Shown here: positions 35,748 to 45,483 of the stretch, in pieces
Position numbering within the stretch: position 1 is the stretch's first letter
Layout of the letters: each line of letters opens with the position of its first letter
Source: Cordia subcordata
Lineage: Eukaryota > Streptophyta > Magnoliopsida > Boraginales > Cordiaceae
Assembly (NCBI GenBank): GCA_028554755.1
Contig: JAPTOF010000005.1
Span: forward strand, 9,929,501 to 9,993,500
Reading direction: 5' to 3'
DNA length: 64,000 nucleotides
Position numbers and translations under genes: made by a program
The notes under the pieces: model-generated
What the model saw: the letters and a program-made list of their open reading frames with translations, nothing else
The model's database searches: none
Told to the model about the DNA's origin: nothing

Positions 35748-36398
35748 ATCCATATCTATATATATATATATATATATATGTATTATATATATTTATATAA
35801 ATGAAGGTACATGCCTTCTAAGTTATGTCACGTGTCTGTTCTTTAACTAATCTAACTCATCACTTTATTATTAATAATTTTCTTCATCAAAATAATTTCC
35901 TAATTTAATGAATTTCCTTCATTAAAATAATTTTTAATTTAATAAATTTATTCTCAATCTATATATTTTACAAAGTAGAATATATATCTTTTCTGTCAAT
36001 ACCGAATCAAACAATTTTGGTAAATCAAATTTTGGGAGGTAATTCAAGTTTTTGGTAAATTTCCTTCATCAAAATAATTTTCTAATTTTAATAAATTTAT
36101 TCCCAATTTATATATTACACAAAGTAGAATATATATCTTTTCTGTCAATACCAAATATATATGCCATTTTTATCGATGTGAATGCATTTTTCTGATTTTA
36201 CTTCCAAATTAAAATGTCGTATTCAATTAATACAAATCTCTCATTAAAAATATTATTAATATTAAAAATCTTAAAATCTTCAAAACATATTATATTTTAT
36301 TGTTATGTATATTATAAAAATATAATTAGCTATCAACCATAAATAAAAATATCAAAAATATTTATTTCTCCCATGCACCGCATGGGCTATTCCTTAGT
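35748..36398 (+). mobile_element. Non-autonomous Helitron-like element
   Basis: The empty site is visible in the duplicate: GATGAAAGAATTGTTTAA (31774) versus GAATGAAAGAATTT, insert, TTGTTTAA here. The insert starts near TCCATATCTATATATA. It ends with a 7-bp hairpin, CCCATGC (36370-36376), loop ACC, GCATGGG (36380-36386), followed 7-11 bases later by CTTAGT, close to the Helitron CTRRT end. No target duplication is seen, as expected for Helitrons. Internally a ~110-bp block (TTTCCTTCAT..AAAATAATTTT to TCTTTTCTGTCAATACC) is present twice (35870-36000, 36058-36160). No Rep/helicase gene. Confidence 0.6.
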
Positions 36399-36605
36399 TG
36401 TTTAAAAGACCAAATAGCATTAGACATGATATTTAATAAGTTGGGAGAGATTATAGCATCAAATCGTTTCAAACTTGGTAGAGTTTAAAAGGTAACTCAA
36501 AACTAAAAAATCATGCATTAATTTGAAGATTTTTCTTTTTCTAGTATTTTTTTAAAAATTTATTATATAATAACCTGTGATATCTTCGTTTGTGTTTTAA
36601 AAAAA

Positions 36606-36650
36606 AAAATGATGATGATGATAATAATAATACTAATAATAATAATAATT
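36606..36650 (+). repeat. (GAT)n/(AAT)n microsatellite
   Basis: GATGATGATGATGATAATAATAATACTAATAATAATAATAAT. The duplicate copy has a shorter GATAATGATGAT at 31976. Confidence 0.85.
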
Positions 36651-36879
36651 TAATGTTTGTCGCAATTAATTCTATTGCCAAGAAGGATAAAAACACCTTT
36701 TTCAGAGAATATGAGAGAAAAATAAGAAGTAAAATACAAGATGAACATCAATCACGATACACACGGGGGAGACAAGTAGGTGAGAGTGTGTTATATGACC
36801 AAAGAGTCCAAAAGGCAAAAAATCCCAAAAAAGTTATCAAAAATACAAAACACACCAATCGTTCAATATTTTGTACGTA

Positions 36880-37018
36880 AGAAGTAGTAGTAGTAGTAGT
36901 AGCGGTGGTGGTAGTAGTAGGTGAGTCATCTATATAACGCTCGCTTCCATCCACACCCAAGTCAACGTAGCAAACCACGCACCACTCTGCTGCTTCCACC
37001 CCATAGATATATACATAC

Positions 37019-37049
<31 letters not shown>

Positions 37050-37087
37050 TATAGGTATAAGGTGTGAAGAGAGAGCGAAATTGAGAG
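36880..37087 (+). promoter_or_regulatory. SIP1 core promoter and leader
   Basis: It contains a (GTA)n/(GTG)n tract (36883-36920), a TATA-like CTATATAACG at 36930-36939, then a CA/CT-rich stretch plausible as a transcription start region. An (AT)n microsatellite (37017-37048) falls in the presumed 5' leader before ATG at 37088. Confidence 0.5.
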
Positions 37088-39815
37088 ATGGGTGTGATAA
37101 AGGCGGCGGTTGCGGATGGATTGATGACATTCATGTGGGTTTTCTGCGCTTCGACGCTCGGCGCGATGACCTCCGTCGTAGCTTCCGCCATTGGCGTGGT
37201 GCAGAATCAGATGGCGTCCTTCTTCATCACCACTTCCCTCGTCTTCACTCTGCTGTTCATTTTTGGGTTCATTGGTGATGCTCTGGGCGGCGCCAGCTTT
37301 AACCCCACCGCCACCGCCGCCTTTTACGCCGCCGGCGTTGGATCTGACTCTACCTCTCTTGTTTCCGCCGCCGTTCGTTTCCCTGCACAGGTTTTCTTTT
37401 TTCTTTTAAATTTTTTTTTTCTCTTTTGTGTACTAATATGCTCATTTTCCTTATCGGTAAAAATGTTTGGTGAAACTGCGTATAATAGAATGATAAAGAA
37501 TGCCTTGTGCATGTTCAAGGAGGTTGCAAATTTGACAAATGCAGATTGTACTCTGAGGATTTTTAACCCCTGAAGCTAGTTTTAGAGCCTGTTTGGCTCT
37601 GCTTATTTTGCTGCTTATAAGCACCTAGTTTTACTATTTACAGCTTATAAGCCCCAAGTAAGGTTAGCCAAACAGGCTCTTAGTTTCTGGGGCCGGTTTG
37701 GATTTTCCTTTTCCCTGAAAGGAGCACCTTTTATGGAGAAAAAAAAAAAAGAGTGCCTTTTTTTTCAATACATGATTGGATTGGTTCTTGAAAAAAGTCG
37801 AATCTCTTGAAAAGAAAAGAAAGTTCAAACTCGCTACTAACTCCTTTTCCAACCTGTTTGTTGTACCAATTGTCACTGACTAGGAGTTTACTCATCCAAA
37901 AGAACTAGGAAAGTGAAGGAACTAGGAAATATAAGGGAACAAGAAGCAAATACTTCAAGAAAATAGAAGAAAAAGAAACAATCAGTAACGTAAAATTTGA
38001 GTATTTAGCTTTTGCTTTCAATTTGAGGAGCACGACCGATATCTCTTGAAAAGATATTTTGCTTTTTCGATTTAGATCTGTGCAAGCTTGAATAGAGAAA
38101 AAGTGTGGTATTCTAACTAAGAAAGCTTGTCTTGTTTCCTCCCCAGTTATATAGAACTTCAATGAATTGTAATCTGTAAACTCAAGATGGCGCTTTCTGA
38201 ACGGATTCCATGTCACTTAAAATGTATCTCACATACTTCATTTTCTCAGACAGATTAGCACAATTTACTCCATCGCTTTAGCAGGATGAATTTTGTCCTT
38301 TTACTTGTATCATGGAGAAAATGATCGCATATTCAAGTCTTAGAATTCAATCATTAGCTTTTATGTTGAACTTAAAACTGCTAAGAGTTTGAACTACTAA
38401 AACGGTTTTAACGCTTACTGTTGAAACTTCTCACGGAAGTGCTATGAGGCTTTTTTTTTTTCTCTAAGATGCAAAACTTCTGACCATTTGAATAAACAGA
38501 GAGAAACCATACATCTACTCATAACATGATATGGTGATATACTTTGAAATTCTTGGTAATCTGAATCCCCTGAGCATATAATAACTTTTTGATTATTTTG
38601 CACCATCATTTTCTTGGCAGGCTGCTGGTGCAGTTGGTGGTGCACTAGCCATTGTGGAATTTATGCCAACCCAATACAAGCATATGCTGGGGGGACCTTC
38701 TCTTAAAGTGGACTTGCATACTGGAGCCATTGCTGAGGGAGTTTTAACATTCACTATCACCTTTGCTGTCCTCTTCATTGTCCTCAGGGGTCCTAGAAGT
38801 CCACTTTTAAAGAATTGGTTGCTAGCCATGTCAACTGTCACATTAGTTATCACAGGTTCAAGTTATACTGGACCTTCCATGAATCCTGCCAATGTGAGTA
38901 TTGGAACTCTTTTCTTGTTGATTTCCTGATTTCAACCAAGAGTCTTCTTGTGTGCTATATTAACATTCTTACGGTTGATTATATGCTTCTTGTTTCACTG
39001 CAATGCAAATAAGGCAAGAAATCTTCTTTTATTAGTAAATGGGATATGATCTGCATCAGCTTTATCAGTGATATCTTGTGGTAATCAAATGTGATCAAAT
39101 TCCTTGCCATCTTTTCCCTTTTAGAGGTAAACGGTTTGGGAACTTCTATGCTAGTCAAAGGATATTCTCTTGAAGGCACAACTCTCTCTCTCTGATTATG
39201 CGCACACACAAACAGGCTATACACATATGCATAGGAGCAGCAGAGTGTGTAGGGACATAGAAATAGCTAGAGAAAGACAGGAACAGTAGTAGACACTGGC
39301 ACAATATATTTGGTAGTAAGCAGTGAAAGGGAGCCAAGAAGGTGAGAATGTGCAATTATTGGTTACAGTTGGGGGAATCTAAAAACATCAGGACGGAGTG
39401 AATGGTATACATTCAACATTGCGTCATCAGAGTTTTATACAATTGTATAATCGTCTTTTGAATGCATAGAGTAGTGGCTAGATCATACATAGATGTTTAG
39501 TAAAAATAACGGAAGTATAGTTCACAGAAGTCTCTAGTTTTTGCTGGATAATCACCATGATTTGATCATAGCATATTTTGATTACTTCTGAATTCTAGCA
39601 GCAATTATGGACTCCGATTTAAGAACCCTATCATATTGGAAACATTTGTATGCCTGACTAATTTTTGTTGCTTCTAACCTTTAGCCAAGTCCAGGTGGAG
39701 ATGGAAGATTAGTCTTGCTTGAGATTTAAGATCCTGGTTGTAGTGTTCTGTTGTCATCATGGAGAAGGCATTCTCTTTAAATTCTCCATAATACAAATAA
39801 TATCTGCTACTTAAC

Positions 39816-39856
<41 letters not shown>

Positions 39857-40641
39857 GTGTCATAATCTTACCATAAACGAAGTGTATTTGAACATAGTTT
39901 GGTGCACAGTAATCATTAGATGTTCAAAATATTATCCAACTCTAAAATCAGATATTTTGGTCATTTTAACATGTTCCCTGCATATAAGTGTCCAACTCCT
40001 TCAGACAGCATAATGAATCTAATTTAGTATCCCAAATTTTCTTTTTTATCGATGCTCACTGTGATAAATGGAAGTGTCTTGGAGGCATTAATATTACTTC
40101 TTTCTACAGTTTACTCTAGGCAGGTTCCACATCACTGATGAGCCTGTTGTTAGTGTTTCTTTTTTTGTTGGTAATGCTGAACTTGCATACTAGCTTTGGA
40201 AAACTCTGTTGCTTTGAGTCAAAGCAGTCTTGAGTATTTCTTGCATTGTAACATGTAACACGTTTGTGCTAGCAAATTGTCAGCATCATAAACAGTGTGA
40301 AATCTTTTCATATTTTGCCTTCTGATATCTGGTGGTGCATCTAAATGGAACAACGGGATGCCGTTGCCTTTCCTGGTCGTGCTTCTGCTTGTGTCTTGCT
40401 TCAGCCTAGAATATAGTCGTTAAATCTTTCCACAATAACACTAACCCGGCAGTGCATATTTGATGGGTATAACCTGTGTCTTCTTACATTTCAGGCGTTT
40501 GGCTGGGCATACGTAAGAAACACTCACAGTACGTGGGAGCAGTTCTATGTTTACTGGATCTGTCCCTTCATTGGAGCCATATTGGCTGCTTGGATTTTCC
40601 GTGCTCTCTTTCCGCCGCCTGTAAAGCAGAAGAAAGCCTGA
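37088..40641 (+). CDS. SIP1: Aquaporin, small basic intrinsic protein SIP1 type, 3 exons
   Basis: Membrane channel of the major intrinsic protein family. Plant SIP1 proteins sit in the ER and conduct water. Exons 37088-37390, 38621-38893 and 40495-40641 join in phase 0 to give 240 aa, the family's usual size. Exon 1 has two hydrophobic helices and the first pore motif as NPT (72-74) within GGASFNPTATAAF, the SIP1 signature replacing canonical NPA. Exon 2 has helices 3-5 and the second motif NPA (189-191) at its end. Exon 3 has helix 6 (YVYWICPFIGAILAAWIF) and the basic tail PPPVKQKKA, resembling an ER-retention lysine signal. The ATG at 37088 is the first in frame and gives the standard SIP1 start (MGVIKAAVADG). 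Intron 1 carries a Tourist-like MITE. The distal promoter is duplicated 5 kb upstream. SIP1;1 versus SIP1;2 cannot be settled from sequence alone; NPT favours 1;1. Confidence 0.95.
37585..37679. mobile_element. Tourist-like MITE (95 bp) in SIP1 intron 1
   Basis: Perfect terminal inverted repeats GAGCCTGTTTGGCT / AGCCAAACAGGCTC, flanked on both sides by TTA (37582-37584 and 37680-37682), the 3-bp target duplication of PIF/Harbinger elements. The interior also pairs (CTTATAAGC / GCTTATAAG), so it folds into a near-complete hairpin. Confidence 0.85.
39820..39847. repeat. (AT)n microsatellite in SIP1 intron 2
   Basis: About 14 AT units followed by a T run. Confidence 0.95.
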
Positions 40642-40879
40642 AAAGGTTAATTGAAACCCAACAGAGAATGGTAGAGGATTCCTTAGTGTGTCCAGATGGT
40701 TTGCTTCAAGTATTTAAGCAACTTCATGACTTGTAATTCAAGTACATTGTAATGTCACTGCAATAGTATAAGCTCTTTAGGGTTATGCATTAGTGAATGC
40801 TTTTAAATAATTTCAGAATTTGTGATAAAATCTTCAAAAAACATTATTCGATGCACAATGTTCCCAAATCCCAAATATT
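40642..40879 (+). other. SIP1 3' flank
   Basis: Presumed 3' untranslated region after the TGA at 40639-40641. AATAA-like signals (TAAATAAT) near 40804. Nothing else. Confidence 0.5.
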
Positions 40880-41345
40880 AGCTGTCCGTTCAAAACCGCA
40901 CTCCAAGGAATTGATGCTCATGAGCTTGTTACAACAAGTGTAACCTCTACCTTCACCTTACTAAACAAAATAACCAAAACACCTCTTTGTGTATATCCAT
41001 AGTCAAGGTTGGTCTTTTTGCTTGAACCACAACCTCCTTAATTATTCTTAAATCTTGAAATCTCTAGCCTAGTAGAAAGCCATTCATAGGTCATGACACT
41101 CTGGATTTAGGGAGTAATTCACAAGCCAAATGATCAAAGGGTACTACAACTAAATCTATATTTAGATAATTATGTGGACAAATCTATGAGCGTACTTAGA
41201 TCTTACGAATGAACATGCATGTTTTAACTAATCAGAATACAAGACTTGATCCATAGAGCTATCAACCTTAACTAAGCAAGATCTCACCCATAGTTTGTCA
41301 AACTGTGGGACCAAACTTTGTTAATTCATCTGCATATGCTCAAGA
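40880..41345. mobile_element. LTR-family remnant, second copy
   Basis: Diverged copy of the sequence at about 1050-1600: both contain GAGCTTGTTACA/GAGCTCGTTACA then GTAACCTCT, CCAAAA.AC, TGTATA(T/C)CC(A/C)(T/G)AGTCAAG, AGGGAG.AA.(T/C)CACAAGCCAAAT, a GACAAAT.T/CAAATCCAAGAG block, CTATGAGCGTA, and TTAATTCATC...CATATG.TCAA.ATTAAGAG. No coding region. Confidence 0.55.
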
Positions 41346-41349
41346 TTAA

Positions 41350-41535
41350 GAGGGTGTTTGGTTTTGCTTATTTTGGTGCTTGTAGTAAAAAGTATGTCTC
41401 TAGGTGTTTTTTTTTTCTAGCTGTGCTTATTTGGTGCTTATAAGCACCAAAATAATAAAATAGTAAAATTCATGTCTCTGGATGCTTTTCTCTAGGTGCT
41501 TCTAAGTACCAAAATAAGTAAAACCAAACACCCTC
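41350..41535. mobile_element. Tourist-like MITE (186 bp)
   Basis: Terminal inverted repeats GAGGGTGTTTGGTTTTGCTTATTTTGGTGCTT and its near-complement ending AAACCAAACACCCTC, with TAA on both flanks (41347-41349, 41536-41538). The interior has a second inverted block (CTTATAAGCACC). Same superfamily as 37585-37679. Confidence 0.8.
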
Positions 41536-41538
41536 TAA

Positions 41539-42600
41539 TAGTGTAAGCCATTTAGTAGCAATGAATATATTATTTCCGCAAGATGAGGTTTTAGGATAAT
41601 AATAAGGCTTCATTATTCTTAATGGACAAAAATAGAGAGGTTAATGTCAATTCCAAAAAGGTGGCAAATCCTGATGGTATTTGAATTGTGGTTCCTTGTT
41701 GGGAAACTAGATATCGTGCACTCCAAATATTTTGCACCTACCTAGCATTGTGCATCCCACAATAGCATGTTTATAACTTTATTATTATAAATTTATAATT
41801 TTTATACTATATGTTTATAACTTTTAATTATTTACAAATCGCATGTTATATGTGTCTAATTTTAACACTTTATGTTCGAAACTTTTAATTGTTTACAATT
41901 TACTTATCCATTACTCTTATTTTATATGTTCAAAAGTTTTATATCATATGTTCACAAAGATAAATTATATGTTTACAACACTTTAAGATATGTTCACAAT
42001 GTGTGAAAGATTTCAGAGCTCGCAGTTGGAAGTATTACTAGTGTCCGATCGATGAAGAGTGAACTCGTTAACTTTCACATTGATTTGACGATCGAATTGT
42101 GAGATTTATTGGACGGTGTACTATACATCTTTGAGTGTACCATACTTTGAGTGTATGATATAATTTGTGTCCTTGTTCGTGATGGTTCGGATGGTTGTTT
42201 TCACCATGATGGAGCTTAAGTGGTGGCTGGCCAAGTTTCAGACACTAAGGGTTTTGGTTCTTGTTGTTGGGCCATGTGACGGGTTTCTGTTCTCTAATTT
42301 TTTCTTAGTGGGCTTTTGATTTTGGGCTCTTAGTTTTATTGTTTTAGGTCCGTTTACTTGTACTCTGCCTCTTTCTTGGCGTGTCCATACGTTCTTAGTT
42401 CATATAATAAATTTCTGTTGACTGACAAAAGAACCAAAAAGGGTGGAAAATCCAATAACTGGCGACTCATTCAATGTGCTTTTTGGAAGTTATTAGAAGA
42501 AAAAGATTACATTAAAAACAAGCAAAAGAAATAATACAAAAACTTGGTGCTTAAGCATTTAAGAAACAAGGGAAAAAAAAAAAATCCCAAAACGCGGCAT
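41539..42600. other. Intergenic with LINE-like 3' end
   Basis: AT-rich to about 42000. 42150-42430 is GT-rich and ends CATATAATAAATTTCTGTTGACTGACAAAAGAACC, which resembles the 3' untranslated end of plant L1-type LINEs on the plus strand. No reverse transcriptase is present, so if correct this is a 5'-truncated insertion. Confidence 0.35.
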
Positions 42601-42620
42601 CAGATAAGAATTTATACCCG

Positions 42621-42628
42621 TATAAATA
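42621..42628 (+). promoter_or_regulatory. TATA box of the propeptide inhibitor gene
   Basis: TATAAATA lies 29 bases before the start codon (42657). With normal TATA-to-start spacing, transcription would begin close to the ATG, implying a very short leader. Confidence 0.5.
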
Positions 42629-42656
42629 TCACCCTTTCCTCAAAACTCAGAAAAAA

Positions 42657-45483
42657 ATGCAGATTAAACGAATAATCCCTTTCAGCTTCTTCTTATTTGT
42701 ATTGTTGGTCTCGAAATCAATAACAATGGCTGCTGCTGCTGATTCGCAATCATCATCATCATCACCCTCAGAAGCAAGAGTTCATATTGTGTATACCGAA
42801 AGGCCCCAAGAAGGTGTAGACCCTGATGCTTTTCATGTCAACACTCTCGCCTCTGTTCTTGGCAGGTACTTTTTGATCTTCTTTTTGCTTTCTCCTTTTT
42901 CAATTGATTCGATCTTGTTTATATATATATGAATTTAGAGTCAATTGTAATTGAGATTTTTACACAATTAAACCCTAATGATCTAATAAATCCTTGATTT
43001 CTTTTTAACAATGTTTTTACGCCATATCTCTTGGTACCAAAGGATACCGTATATAATATAATAATCCTGTAATTTATAAGAATATGTTAATAAAAATTAT
43101 GGGTAACTCAAGTGCTCGAGACTATCTCTCCGATGAGAGATGTCCTGGGGTATGTTAAAAGAAAAAAATTAAAAAATTATGGGTCAAAGCGTCTTTGTTT
43201 CGAATGCCAGTGAAGGTGTTTAGGGATTATTAGATTATTACACTAATCCAGAATTTAATGTATGATTTGGACAAAGTTTTATTGTAGCTTAACCTTTATG
43301 TGTGTGTATGTAGTTGTGTAATTGTAATGTAAATATGGCTTTTTCTAATTTAAAAAAAAATGGAAAAGGAAGGACTTATATATTGTTTTTGATTGTGTTT
43401 GATGATAATGTAAAATGGGACCAGTGAGGAAGCGGCAAAAGAGGCATTGATTTACACTTATAAGCATGCAGCTTCTGGGTTCTCTGCCAAGTTGACTCCT
43501 CAACAGGTCGCCGAGCTCTCAAGTAAGTTTTCTTTTTTAGTCTTTCTTCACTTTTAGGTTTTCTTCTTTCTGTTCTGTATTTTTTCCCCCTAAATTTATG
43601 TCTTTTTTAATTGGTGAAGGAAATTTTGATTTCCTTCCATTCCATGTGCATATATTTGTTTGTGTGTTTTAAAGGGTCAAGTTTGAATCATGTATATTTG
43701 TATTCTTTACCGTTGTGTTATATGATTTACATGCCTATGCTTATATGATGTATGTATTTTGATCAAACCGAGCCCCACAAGGTGGGATTGACAATGTCTG
43801 GAATGATATTTATTAAAATATGGAAATCATAAGAAAAATCAAAACGGTTATATGGTTCTTTGCAGTATTTTTTCCCATCCATCCTGAAAAATGTATCTTA
43901 GTACAAATGAAGTAACACATATTACTCCATAAATAAAGTAAATATCTATTTGGGTATGTTCTATTTTATTTTTCAATTTTGTTGAGACTTTCCCGATTTG
44001 TAAAAAATTCAAAATTGTGACCAGTTACAAAGTCTTAGGATAGTAAGATATCATGTTTGATTTCAGTGGTTGAACTGGTTCAACTACTTAATTTTGCTAG
44101 TGTTTGTACGTTCATGGTGTATGAAAGAAAGTTGGAGCTCATATACAGCATAGTGTTGTGAAGAGGTTTACAATTTTTTAAGCTGCTATATGGCATGTAA
44201 ATGACCTAACAGAAGAGAAACTATCTTGATAGCAGCCAAGTATTTATCTGTATCACTTATGAATGCTGTCTAGTAGATCATTTCATCTAAAGGGGGAAAA
44301 AGGAATAAAATGAAAAGATTGAAGAGAAAGGAAGTGACCAAAAGAATGTTGTGCATGTTTTATAGTCTATCCATTTGGTGTATGCAATCACCTCCCGGTT
44401 TTCTTGCCTATTTGACTTTCTCTAGTTTATTGCAAATCCTGATGTGCTATGCAGTGCATAAATTCACACATTGTAATAAACATCGTCCTAAATTTTTGGG
44501 GAAAACTGCAGGTATTAGGGGTGCACATCCATTCAGTGTGGTTTGGGTTTGAACCAATTTGAAAAAATGAAACTGAATATAGAGCTTATTTCCATATATC
44601 TTTTTTTGTTAAAAACGTTCACTACTTGATTATCATTCTTCTATAATGTAATTATGGTTTTGTGATATCTAAGGCTCTTGTCTGTTTTTTTCTCTTAATG
44701 TCAGTTAATAGACAAATTTTACATCACAGCATTATGATGCACTGACACTTCTCATCCCCACAAGACATTATTTGCATGTTTGAGCAGTTCAGCTGCTTGC
44801 CTACAAAACATGCCATTACTTGGTTCGATTTCGGTTTTAACCAAAACCAAACTCAGTCTTGATCAAACTGAACCAATTGGTTTGGTTTGGCCAAAAATAC
44901 ATCCTAAAGGATTTTATTTTTTTGAAAAAACCAAAACCATGTAGACCTCTCGTGAGTATGATGGTAAATTCATCTATATATGAAATATGTTTTGTCATGC
45001 CCTTTTGACTAATTTCTACGGATTAGTGTTTTCTTTGAAGTTTACTGTCCACCGTTTCTGGGTTTGGCATCCAGCATCGTCTAGAAAAAAATCTCAATTA
45101 TGTGTTTGTGGGTTGGGGTTTGGGGGGGACCGGCGAGTGGGTTGGGGAGGGAGGTTTTGAGAGAGTTTGGTAGGGGCAGGTGTGGTGAACTTGCTTGCAA
45201 ATATTTGTTCCTGCAGAAGCATACCCAAAATTTTTCCTTTTTTCTTGGGGAGGTCAGTTTTTTTGCATTTTCTGTGAATATACATCTATGCATTTATTTT
45301 CTCCTCTCTCTTTCTCTATATGTGTGTGTGTGTGTGTGTGTGCGCGCGCTTAGTTCTGTTGGGTCCTTAACTTTTACAGGAGCTTACTGATGCATGTTTT
45401 TGGCAGAACAACCTGGTGTGCTTCAAGTTGTCCCAAGCCAATCAGTTCAGCTGCACTCAGGAACTACAAAGCTAAATGTCTGA
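42657..45483 (+). CDS. Subtilisin propeptide-like proteinase inhibitor (I9 domain only), 3 exons
   Basis: Small secreted-type protein with the fold of a subtilase prodomain and no protease domain. Such proteins bind and stabilise or inhibit subtilases (SPI-1, At1g71950 type). Exons 42657-42865, 43425-43522 and 45407-45483 join as AG|T (Ser70) and A|AA (Lys103), giving 127 aa. Residues 1-27 (basic MQIKR then a long hydrophobic core) are a signal peptide; a Ser run follows. The I9 domain is about 40-120: RVHIVYTERP beta strand, FHVNTLASVLGS helix, EAAKEALIYTYKHAASGFSA, KLTPQQVAELSKQPGVLQVV, then PSQSVQLHSGTTK. The stop follows immediately and no S8 catalytic region exists downstream, so it is a stand-alone inhibitor, not a truncated subtilase. 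A second in-frame ATG (Met24) would remove most of the signal peptide and is less likely. Confidence 0.9.
43104..43150 (+). mobile_element. Truncated SINE (family 1)
   Basis: GGTAACTCAAGTGCTCGAGACTATCTCTCC matches the A-box half of the elements at 11272 and 50700-50841. The B-box part is degraded (GTCCTGGGGTATGTT) and an A-rich tail follows. In intron 1 of the inhibitor gene. Confidence 0.5.
44515..44910. mobile_element. hAT-like MITE in inhibitor intron 2
   Basis: The left end TAGGGGTGCACATCCATTCAGTGTGGTTTGG and the right end, inverted TAGGATGTATTTTTGGCCAAACCAAACC, are imperfect inverted repeats with AACCAAACC/GGTTTGGTTTGG subterminal runs typical of plant hAT non-autonomous elements. No coding capacity. 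Confidence 0.5.
45319..45350. repeat. (TG)n(CG)n microsatellite
   Basis: About 11 TG units, then GCGCGCGC, shortly before exon 3 of the inhibitor gene (57 bases upstream). Confidence 0.95.

Larger units (their letters stand above)
35304..36790 (+). repeat. Segmental duplication, copy 2 (SIP1 distal promoter)
   Basis: Same-orientation partner of 30128-32245 (see that entry for the shared landmarks). It ends 300 bases before the SIP1 start codon, so it forms the distal promoter of that gene. It has an extra ~650-bp Helitron-like insert and lacks the SINE of copy 1. Confidence 0.85.

Noticed and set aside
44310..44552. 80-codon frame in inhibitor intron 2
   Set aside because: No family resemblance, overlaps the start of a MITE, and lies within an intron supported by flanking exons.
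42657..45483. Truncated subtilase gene
   Set aside because: The I9 domain has its own signal peptide, complete three-exon structure and a stop right after the last strand. No S8 catalytic motifs are found downstream before the next gene.
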